A DNA stretch of 5,441 bases from Alkalimonas sp. (GTDB lineage Bacteria > Pseudomonadota > Gammaproteobacteria > Enterobacterales > Alteromonadaceae), in the NCBI GenBank assembly GCA_007117525.1, contig SKGJ01000078.1, positions 1 to 5,441 of the forward strand, given 5' to 3'. Made by a program: the position numbers and the translations under genes. Numbering within the stretch: the first letter of the stretch is position 1; every line of letters begins with the position of its first letter. The notes beneath the pieces were generated by a model. That model was given only the letters and a program-made list of their open reading frames with translations. It searched no databases and was not told the origin of the DNA. Positions 1-4,752 of the stretch are shown here, one piece after another.

Positions 1-990
1 GCCCATCGCCACCATAATCCGGAACGACCAGAACACCAAAAACACCGGCGGCTGCATCTCTGGCGCCACTTCATTCAGGCCGGGAACCTCCCCATGCCAA
101 TCGTGCGTCAGAATAAAGCTCGCCATATTCGGAATGCCAATGGCAAAGTGATTGGTTTGCGCGGCCTGATCCGGGATGGCAAAGAGCAGCAAAGGCACAC
201 CGGTATCGGTTTGCCAGTTGCCTTCCATCGCAGCCACCTTCATGGGTTGGTGCTCCAGAGTATTCAAACCATGGAAATCGCCAACCACCACCTGCATCGG
301 TGCCAGAATTAGCAGCATCCACAGCGCAATGGATAAGGCTTTGCGGTTGCTCTCGAACTCCCGCTTTTGCAGGATAAACCAGGCGCTCACGCCGGCTACC
401 ACCAGGGCGGCGGTTAAAAAGGAAGCCAGCGCCATATGCAGGAAACGGTACCCGAAGGATGGGGTAAACAGCGCCTGAGACCAGGACACCACATGGTACA
501 TGCCATCACGCAGCTCCAGACCTCCGGGTGTTTGCATCAGGGAGTTGGCCGATAAAATCCAGAAGGAAGAAATAAAGGTGCCAAGTGCCACCATAATGGC
601 TGCGAACAGGTGCACCCCTTGCGGTACTTTATCCCGCCCGAACAGCAAGACACCTAGAAAGGCGGCCTCAAGGAAAAAGGCGGTGACTACTTCGTAACTA
701 AGCACAGGCCCGAGGAAGTTGGCAGTGGCATACGAGAAGTTACTCCAGTTGGTGCCAAACTGGAACGACATCACAATGCCGGATACCACCCCCATGCCAA
801 ACACCACCGCAAACACCTGGATCCAAAACTTTGACAACCGCTGCCACACTGGCTGGCCGGTTTTGAACGACAGCGCCTCCAGCACAGCAATAAAGCTGGC
901 CAGACCTATGGTAAAGACTGGAAAAATTGCATGAAAGCACACCACAAACGCGAACTGGATGCGCGATAGCAGCAGAGGATCTAACTCCAT
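1..990 (-). CDS. cioA: Cyanide-insensitive bd-type ubiquinol oxidase subunit I (CioA/CydA), C-terminus cut off by window edge
   Basis: Subunit I of a cytochrome bd-type terminal oxidase, an inner-membrane complex that oxidises quinol and reduces oxygen to water. The 330 visible codons give a polytopic protein beginning MELDPLLLSRIQFAF. All three haem ligands of the family are present: H20 (E. coli H19), H185 (H186) and M326 (M393). The conserved acidic pair E100 and E108 is present, as are K251 and E256 in the quinol-site segment (E. coli K252/E257). The motif GDFHGLNTLEHQP (237-249) matches P. aeruginosa CioA rather than E. coli CydA, whose equivalent starts GDESGY. Only about 50 residues separate GIPDQ-like AIPDQ (271-275) from FRIMV (323-327), so the long Q-loop insertion of E. 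coli CydA is absent; this is the short-Q-loop CIO class. The ATG at 990-988 has AGGAG at 1002-998, 7 nt away. About the last third of the protein and any cioB lie beyond position 1. Family call is firm; the Cio versus Cyd name is slightly less so. Confidence 0.95.
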   Translation of the reverse strand, partial: MELDPLLLSRIQFAFVVCFHAIFPVFTIGLASFIAVLEALSFKTGQPVWQRLSKFWIQVFAVVFGMGVVSGIVMSFQFGTNWSNFSYATANFLGPVLSYEVVTAFFLEAAFLGVLLFGRDKVPQGVHLFAAIMVALGTFISSFWILSANSLMQTPGGLELRDGMYHVVSWSQALFTPSFGYRFLHMALASFLTAALVVAGVSAWFILQKREFESNRKALSIALWMLLILAPMQVVVGDFHGLNTLEHQPMKVAAMEGNWQTDTGVPLLLFAIPDQAAQTNHFAIGIPNMASFILTHDWHGEVPGLNEVAPEMQPPVFLVFWSFRIMVAMG

Positions 991-1065
991 AACCGTTCTC
1001 CTGATCTGGGCTCACTCCAGCCAGAGCTCGCTCAAATTTGTCTAGCAAAAATACAACTCTGGGCT

Positions 1066-1098
1066 AAAGTTATAGCATACATTAATTATATTAACTTT
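1066..1098. promoter_or_regulatory. Inverted repeat AAAGTTA-N19-TAACTTT overlying the oxidase promoter
   Basis: Perfect 7-bp arms sit at 1066-1072 and 1092-1098, centred on 1082, in an AT-rich stretch. The arms coincide with the predicted -10 and -35 elements of the minus-strand promoter, so a dimeric or tetrameric repressor binding here could block it. The symmetry may also be chance in AT-rich DNA. No known consensus is recognised. Confidence 0.3.
1069..1097 (-). promoter_or_regulatory. Predicted sigma-70 promoter for the bd oxidase gene
   Basis: Reading the minus strand, an extended -10 element TGC-TATAAC lies at 1077-1069. A weak -35 hexamer AAGTTA lies at 1097-1092, with the standard 17-bp spacing. 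Transcription would start near 1062 and leave a leader of about 72 nt before the ATG. A good extended -10 with a poor -35 fits a promoter that uses an activator, and a RoxR-like box is centred about 59 bp upstream of the predicted start. Prediction by eye only. Confidence 0.5.
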
Positions 1099-1112
1099 TT
1101 CTGATTGAAGCA

Positions 1113-1129
1113 TGCGACATAGTGTCGCA
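1113..1129. promoter_or_regulatory. Putative RoxR/PrrA/RegA-type response-regulator binding site
   Basis: TGCGACA-TAG-TGTCGCA is a perfect 17-bp palindrome. It contains GCGAC (1114-1118), a 5-bp spacer, and GTCGC (1124-1128), which matches the GCGNC/GNCGC inverted half-sites bound by the RegA/PrrA/RegR/RoxR family. Family knowledge: RoxR of Pseudomonas aeruginosa activates cioAB. Here the site lies between a CioA-type gene and the divergent SQR operon, about 59 bp upstream of the predicted oxidase start and about 69 bp upstream of the possible start on the other side. It could therefore serve both promoters. The match and placement are seen; binding is inferred. Confidence 0.55.
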
Positions 1130-1146
1130 GATCAAAAAAAGAATGG

Positions 1147-1162
1147 TTTCACACTGGTGAAA
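1147..1162. promoter_or_regulatory. Inverted repeat TTTCAC-ACTG-GTGAAA, possible operator
   Basis: Perfect 6-bp arms flank a 4-bp centre. One further C:G pair forms outside a G/T mismatch (1145 with 1164). The dyad overlaps the possible -35 region of the rightward promoter. No regulator with this consensus is recognised. No U-run follows, so a terminator is unlikely. Confidence 0.35.
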
Positions 1163-1183
1163 TCATCAGTTCCAAGGTATTTT
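1155..1183 (+). promoter_or_regulatory. Weak candidate promoter of the SQR operon
   Basis: A -10-like TATTTT at 1178-1183 is preceded, 17 bp upstream, by TGGTGA at 1155-1160, which matches a sigma-70 -35 at only three of six positions. A start near 1190 would give a leader of about 32 nt. A promoter must exist somewhere in 1090-1200 because the operon is divergent from the oxidase gene, but this exact assignment is tentative. Confidence 0.25.
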
Positions 1184-1187
1184 AAAT

Positions 1188-1203
1188 TTAAGAGAACTCT
1201 TAA
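1188..1203. promoter_or_regulatory. Perfect inverted repeat TTAAGAG-AA-CTCTTAA, likely operator
   Basis: Two 7-bp arms (1188-1194 and 1197-1203) flank a 2-bp centre, and AT-rich flanks extend the symmetry imperfectly. The spacer is too short for an RNA hairpin with full pairing, so a DNA-binding site for a dimer is the better reading. It sits where the rightward transcript would begin and just upstream of the first gene's ribosome binding site, a classic repressor position. The possible winged-helix protein encoded at 1410-1748 is a candidate ligand; this is inference. Confidence 0.45.
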
Positions 1204-1221
1204 TTACCAGGTGGTACTGCA

Positions 1222-1413
1222 ATGAAAACCAATGTAGGTGGACTTGATAAAACACTGCGACTGATCGTGGGTATTGTACTGATCGCTTTGGCAGCAACAG
1301 GGGTGGTCGGTGTCTGGGGCTGGATTGGTGTGGTGCCATTACTGACGGGTTTATTCAAAACCTGTCCGGCATACAGCTTGCTCGGCATCTCAACCTGCAA
1401 GTCCAAAGCATGA
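1222..1413 (+). CDS. DUF2892 (YgaP-type transmembrane domain) small membrane protein
   Basis: A 63-residue protein resembling the DUF2892 / YgaP_TM family. It has the typical opening MKTNVGGLDKTLRLIVGIVLI, a hydrophobic hairpin (about 14-29 and 33-46), and the conserved end CPAYSLLGISTC with cysteines C48 and C59. In E. coli YgaP this domain anchors a rhodanese sulfurtransferase, but here it stands alone. Stand-alone copies are common beside sulfur and rhodanese genes, and their molecular role is not established. It is the first gene of the SQR operon. AGGTGG at 1209-1214, 7 nt before the ATG, is a good ribosome binding site. Its TGA overlaps the next ATG as ATGA. Family call is firm; a part in handling sulfane sulfur at the membrane is inference from neighbours. 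Confidence 0.88.
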   Translation: MKTNVGGLDKTLRLIVGIVLIALAATGVVGVWGWIGVVPLLTGLFKTCPAYSLLGISTCKSKA

Positions 1414-1748
1414 CCAATCAGACTCTGCAGCTATTTGATTCTTTGGTGTTACTGGCTGTGCGCTACGCCATGGCGGACACAGGAAGCGCCAGCTTTGCTC
1501 AGATGCAGCAAGCGATGGCGTATCTGCAGCCCCCTGGCGCAGAATCAGACGAGATCCGCACCGCCCTGCAACGTTTGCAAGGAGCAAACTTAATCACGGC
1601 CTGTGATCAGCAGTATCGGTTCAACGAACTGGCCGAACGCTTGTGGCAGCAAAGTGGTGCCGATAAAGTCTGCGGTGTGCGAGTGCAATGGCAACGTTTG
1701 CACCAGCAATTGCAGGGGTTTGAACTTGGAGCCCAGGAGGTCTCATGA
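1410..1748 (+). CDS. Uncharacterised 112-residue protein, possible winged-helix regulator
   Basis: I do not recognise this family with confidence. The protein is soluble, 112 residues, without signal or membrane segments. Its helix pattern suggests a winged helix: a long first helix (about 5-22), a short helix with FAQMQQAM (29-36), a possible recognition helix (46-60, SDEIRTALQRLQGAN), then LITACDQQYRFNELAERLW (61-79) as wing and following helix. C65 and C88 could be redox- or persulfide-reactive, but this is speculation. It overlaps both neighbours by ATGA (1410-1413 and 1745-1748), so it is made in step with the DUF2892 protein and the SQR. No strong Shine-Dalgarno precedes the ATG, so translation probably depends on coupling. 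It could be a local regulator acting on the dyads at 1147-1203, or an accessory or assembly factor for the SQR. The coding call rests on the frame and tight overlaps. Confidence 0.75.
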   Translation: MTNQTLQLFDSLVLLAVRYAMADTGSASFAQMQQAMAYLQPPGAESDEIRTALQRLQGANLITACDQQYRFNELAERLWQQSGADKVCGVRVQWQRLHQQLQGFELGAQEVS

Positions 1749-3061
1749 GCACATCACCCACTCAGCCACTGCGGCGCAAGTTGCTGCTTGGACTGGCCGC
1801 CGGAGCCACTGCGGCTTCGCCAGTCGCCTTGCTGGCCAAGCCCCTGAAGAGCCAGGCCCATATCGTAATCTTGGGGGCCGGAGCTGCTGGTATTGCTATG
1901 GCGAATCGACTTCGGCGTAGTATCGACGGAGCCCGTATTACACTGCTGGGTGCGAGGAAAGAGCATCACTACCAACCCGGTTACACCATGATAGCCTCGG
2001 GCTTATGGCCGGTAAAGCGGGTGCTCTCCAGCACCAGCCAATGGCTTGGCAACGGCATCGATTGGCTGGCGCAGGATGTGACCGCCATCGATGCCCGTCA
2101 GCAGCGGGTCGAGCTCAGTAACCAACAGCAACTGACTTATGATCTCTTGGTGGTTGCTACCGGCTGTCAGCTCAATTATCACGAAATTGAAGGCTTTGAT
2201 ATCAGCATGATTGGCCAGCATGGCATTGGCAGCGTCTATGCCAGCCCTGCCGCCGCTCAGGCAACTAGCGAACAAATCGATGCCTTAGTCAGCAAAGGCG
2301 AAGGCCGGGCTTTGTTTACCTTAAGCAATACCCCGCTCAAGTGCGCCGGTGCGCCCTTGAAAATGACCTTCACCACCTTGTCGCGGCTGGAGAAAACCGG
2401 CCAGCGAGAGCGCTTTCAGGTTGATTTTTTCAGCCCCTATCAAAACCGGGTGTTTGCGGTACCCACCTACAACGACTTTGTGCTAAAGCGCTGGCAGGAA
2501 CAAAAAGTCGGATTCTTTGACCAGCGCGTCCTGACTGGTTTGGACGTAGCAAACCGCACCGCCTATTTCGCCCATACCGACGGCTCACGCAGTCGGGAAC
2601 CGTATGATTTTATTCATCTGGTGCCTCCGATGAGTGCACCGGATGTGATAAAAGCTTCCGACCTGGTCTGGCACGATGGGCCTTTTGCCGGCAACTGGCT
2701 GGAAGTCGATCAATACAGCCTGCAACATCGCCGCTATCCGAATGTATTTGGGGTTGGCGATGTCATTGGCACGCCTTTTGGCAAAACCGCTGCCAGCGTC
2801 AAAATGCAGGCCCCGGTGGCCGAGCGCAATATCCTGGCCTTTTTAAGTGGCCAGCCACTGAGCGCCCGCTACAATGGTTATACCTCCTGCCCACTGATCA
2901 CCAGCATTGGCCGCGCTATCTTGTCGGAGTTTGGCTACGAAGGAAAACTGCTGCCATCCTTTGGCTTTATCAGCCCCACCGAAGAGTCCTGGCTGGTGTG
3001 GATGATGAAAGAACAGATGCTGCAACCGGCTTACAATGCCATGTTGCATGGCAAAGTCTAA
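1745..3061 (+). CDS. sqr: Sulfide:quinone oxidoreductase, type II (SQRDL-like), with probable Tat signal
   Basis: FAD enzyme that oxidises sulfide to sulfane sulfur or persulfide and passes electrons to membrane quinone. The first Rossmann motif is HIVILGAGAAG (39-49; G44, G46, G49), and the second FAD contact is YPNVFGVGD (331-339). The redox cysteines of type II SQR are both present: C200 in NTPLKCAGAP and C382 in GYTSCPL. HLVPPMSAPDV (291-301) and LQHRRYPNVFG (326-336) match human SQRDL closely. The C-terminal segment LVWMMKEQMLQPAYNAMLHG (417-436) resembles the amphipathic membrane-binding helix of that enzyme. Residues 1-32 look like a twin-arginine signal: R10-R11 in LRRKLLLGLAAGA, then a mild hydrophobic stretch ending in LLAKP. 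Export of the folded flavoprotein to the periplasmic face is inferred. AGGAGG at 1735-1740 fixes the ATG at 1745. Length (438) suits the family. A related flavoprotein with another sulfur substrate is possible but less likely. Confidence 0.9.
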   Translation: MSTSPTQPLRRKLLLGLAAGATAASPVALLAKPLKSQAHIVILGAGAAGIAMANRLRRSIDGARITLLGARKEHHYQPGYTMIASGLWPVKRVLSSTSQWLGNGIDWLAQDVTAIDARQQRVELSNQQQLTYDLLVVATGCQLNYHEIEGFDISMIGQHGIGSVYASPAAAQATSEQIDALVSKGEGRALFTLSNTPLKCAGAPLKMTFTTLSRLEKTGQRERFQVDFFSPYQNRVFAVPTYNDFVLKRWQEQKVGFFDQRVLTGLDVANRTAYFAHTDGSRSREPYDFIHLVPPMSAPDVIKASDLVWHDGPFAGNWLEVDQYSLQHRRYPNVFGVGDVIGTPFGKTAASVKMQAPVAERNILAFLSGQPLSARYNGYTSCPLITSIGRAILSEFGYEGKLLPSFGFISPTEESWLVWMMKEQMLQPAYNAMLHGKV

Positions 3062-3073
3062 GGAGTAAATGGC

Positions 3074-3385
3074 ATGAGCCTGGATGGTATTCTGATGATC
3101 CTGTGGTACGCAGCCAAGCCCTGGCTGTGGCTGATAGTACTGCTTATCCTGCTCCTGGTCGCCAGCCTATGGCTCGGACGGCAGCGGCAAGGAAAAGCAC
3201 ATGCCCTGCTATGGCCCATAGCAATTGGCGCAGGCCTTGCAGGCATGATAGTCGCTCCTTGGTTTACTCACTCAAAACTAAGTTACGTGGCAACCTGGCC
3301 CGATCGCTTGGTGTTGCTGGTCATTGGTATCGGCATCACCCTGTATTGTTGGTGTTTGCTAAAAAATTGGCTGCGCCAGCCCTAA
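3074..3385 (+). CDS. Small three-helix inner-membrane protein, last gene of the SQR operon
   Basis: A 103-residue hydrophobic protein with three predicted membrane helices at about 8-34, 44-63 and 78-97. A basic loop (RQRQGKAH, 36-43) after the first helix suggests that loop faces the cytoplasm. Size and the PWLWL motif near the start recall small families such as DUF5368, but I cannot assign it. C92 and C94 lie in the last helix (YCWC). AAGGAG at 3060-3065 overlaps the SQR stop codon and stands 8 nt before the ATG, so it is co-translated with SQR; the two genes are 12 nt apart. It has no obvious haem ligands or catalytic motif. A role as membrane docking partner or quinone-access protein for the SQR is inference from position alone. 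Confidence 0.78.
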   Translation: MSLDGILMILWYAAKPWLWLIVLLILLLVASLWLGRQRQGKAHALLWPIAIGAGLAGMIVAPWFTHSKLSYVATWPDRLVLLVIGIGITLYCWCLLKNWLRQP

Positions 3386-3391
3386 TTCAGC

Positions 3392-3419
3392 TTGAGCATC
3401 CATAAGCACCAGCTACACT
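3392..3419 (+). promoter_or_regulatory. Predicted sigma-70 promoter for the EAL-HDOD gene
   Basis: TTGAGC (3392-3397) and TACACT (3414-3419) are separated by 16 bp, each matching the sigma-70 consensus at four of six positions. The predicted start near 3426 lies just before the ribosome binding site at 3440-3445. This would make the c-di-GMP genes independent of the SQR operon, although no clear terminator separates them in 3386-3437. Confidence 0.4.
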
Positions 3420-3439
3420 AAAGATTGCCCATGCAGTTT

Positions 3440-3455
3440 GAGGAGCTCGCCGTTG
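3440..3455 (+). promoter_or_regulatory. Ribosome binding site and TTG start that decide the EAL-HDOD start
   Basis: GAGGAG at 3440-3445 stands 7 nt before a TTG at 3453. A competing TTG at 3438 overlaps this site and has no good Shine-Dalgarno of its own. No in-frame ATG exists between the upstream stop (TGA at 3393-3395) and the conserved ARQPIF motif. The 3453 start also gives the family-like opening MYAYIARQPIF. Confidence 0.65.
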
Positions 3456-4667
3456 TACGCCTACATTGCACGCCAGCCCATCTTTGATGAACACAAGGCC
3501 CTTTATGGTTACGAATTGCTGTTTCGTGATGGCGAGCAGAACTGCTTTCCAAATGTGGATGGCGATATGGCCACCTCACGTTTGCTCACCGAGCATCATT
3601 TGATGGTGGGTGTTGAGCAAATTGCAGCAGACAAGCTGGCCTTTATCAATTTCTCTGCAGAAACCCTGATCCACCACTTCCCGACATCCATCGACCCGGC
3701 AACCACCGTCATTGAAGTCCTCGAAACAGTACCGATCAGCATGGAACTGCTACAAGCCTGCAAAGCCTTGCATGGCATGGGCTATGCGTTGGCACTGGAT
3801 GATCACGATTTTGATCCAAAGTGGGATGTTTTCTTACCTTACACCCGCTACATCAAAGTCGATGTTCAGCAATTTAACCTGTTGCAAATTAGCAAGTTTA
3901 TTCAGCGCATTAAGCACCACCCGGTCACTTTATTGGCAGAGCGGGTGGAAACAGCCGACCAGTTTGAAAAGCTGAGACTGATGGGTTTCACTTTATTTCA
4001 GGGCTACTTATTTGCCCGGCCAGAAATGCTGAAACACCGTCAACTAAGCAGCAATAAACTGAATTTGCTGGAACTGATTGGCGAATCTTGTGCTGCAACC
4101 ATCAATTTTGACCGGCTGACAGAAATCGTTGAGCGCGATGTCGCTCTGTCGTATCGGTTGCTTCGCTTTATTAACAACTCAGCTTACGCCAAAGAACGAC
4201 GCATTGAATCGTTGAAACTGGCTATGGTGTATATGGGGGAAGCAGAACTTAAAAAATTTATCGCGCTACTGGCTTTGTCTAATTTGGCTTCCAGCGAGGA
4301 TGATCCAAGGATCATTACCTCTTTGGTACGAGCACGGTACTGTGATGAGCTGGCTCGCTACTGCAAGGAACCGAATAACCCACCAACCGCCTTTTTGACA
4401 GGGCTTTTCTCCAAAGTCGATGAGCTGGTTGAAATGCCAATGAAACAGGTGCTCACCCAGCTGCCTTTGCCTGACAGCATCCGCCACGCACTCGAAGAGC
4501 GACAAGGCCGACTGGGTCAGTTCTTATGCCTGATTGAAGCCTATGAAACTGCAGATTGGCATCAAGCCGAGCGTATTATCGGGCAACTTGATGCCGGCGC
4601 AGATTTAGCGGAGCTCTATCATGGTGCAGTCTATTGGGCACAACAGATTTTAAGATCACAAGTCTGA
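3453..4667 (+). CDS. EAL-HDOD protein (YuxH-like), probable c-di-GMP signalling protein
   Basis: 404 residues from the TTG start. An EAL domain (about 2-195) is followed by an HDOD domain (about 200-390), the order of YuxH and of Vibrio CdgJ. The domain opens IARQPIFD and YGYELLFR. The metal- and c-di-GMP-binding residues of EAL phosphodiesterases can be aligned: E21 (in ELL rather than EAL), N66, E88, D116-D117, K135, D137, E163 and Q183. The loop 6 sequence that normally reads DDFGxG is DDHDFDP, so dimer-coupled activation may be lost and activity is uncertain. The HDOD half carries LLELIGESC (about 200-208), YRLLRFINNSAY and RIESLKLAMVYMGEAELKKF but no HD metal site, as is normal for HDOD. 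It is probably cytoplasmic and may lower c-di-GMP or act as a binding and signalling scaffold. It precedes another c-di-GMP gene by 85 nt and probably has its own promoter at 3392-3419. An extension to TTG 3438 (409 residues) is the alternative. Confidence 0.9.
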   Translation: MYAYIARQPIFDEHKALYGYELLFRDGEQNCFPNVDGDMATSRLLTEHHLMVGVEQIAADKLAFINFSAETLIHHFPTSIDPATTVIEVLETVPISMELLQACKALHGMGYALALDDHDFDPKWDVFLPYTRYIKVDVQQFNLLQISKFIQRIKHHPVTLLAERVETADQFEKLRLMGFTLFQGYLFARPEMLKHRQLSSNKLNLLELIGESCAATINFDRLTEIVERDVALSYRLLRFINNSAYAKERRIESLKLAMVYMGEAELKKFIALLALSNLASSEDDPRIITSLVRARYCDELARYCKEPNNPPTAFLTGLFSKVDELVEMPMKQVLTQLPLPDSIRHALEERQGRLGQFLCLIEAYETADWHQAERIIGQLDAGADLAELYHGAVYWAQQILRSQV

Positions 4668-4752
4668 CCGAGCGCAAAGCATTTTTCAGTTTTTTCAGTT
4701 AGAATTTAAGTTTCGATTGCTTTCACCTGAGCCTGACACATAGGAAAGACCA
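4668..4752. other. Short intergenic stretch between the two c-di-GMP genes
   Basis: AT-rich 85-nt gap. It contains two tandem copies of the 9-mer TTTTTCAGT at 4682-4699, followed by TAGAAT (4700-4705), which resembles a -10 but has no convincing -35 at the right distance. No hairpin-plus-U-run terminator is visible, so the downstream gene may be reached by read-through from the EAL-HDOD gene. Confidence 0.4.
4682..4699 (+). repeat. Two tandem copies of TTTTTCAGT
   Basis: Exact 9-bp direct repeat at 4682-4690 and 4691-4699, upstream of the HD-GYP gene. It is too short to classify and could be slippage or part of a regulatory region. Confidence 0.5.

Noticed and set aside
94..934. Several plus-strand open frames opposite the oxidase gene
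   Set aside because: They are antisense shadows of the conserved CioA frame, with no ribosome binding sites or family resemblance.
740..1048. Minus-strand open frame of 102 codons spanning the start of the oxidase gene
   Set aside because: It is an alternate reading frame of the CioA coding sequence, which has full family conservation; the frame has no recognisable domain.
1021..1062. CCAGAG/CTCTGG inverted repeat in the oxidase 5' leader as a riboswitch or attenuator
   Set aside because: Arms are only 6 bp with a 30-nt loop and no U-run; too weak to call an RNA structure.
1101..1140. FNR/ANR box (TTGAT-N4-ATCAA) expected near bd oxidase genes
   Set aside because: TTGAA at 1105 and ATCAA at 1131 are present, but neither has the partner half at N4 spacing; no acceptable FNR site found.
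1090..1221. Sigma-54 promoter for the SQR operon, as with FisR-controlled sulfide genes
   Set aside because: No GG-N10-GC type -24/-12 element with a credible match was seen upstream of 1222.
2998..3405. 135-codon plus-strand frame overlapping the end of SQR and the 103-residue protein
   Set aside because: It overlaps two better-supported genes in another frame, lacks hydrophobic or domain structure, and has no ribosome binding site.
3386..3437. Rho-independent terminator after the SQR operon
   Set aside because: Only a 4-bp GCTT/AAGC pairing is visible, and no T-run follows.
3431..3487. ATG-started 18-residue frame just before and overlapping the EAL-HDOD start, a possible upstream regulatory peptide
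   Set aside because: It is out of frame with the EAL gene, has no good Shine-Dalgarno, and the GAGGAG site lies inside it serving TTG 3453; most likely chance.
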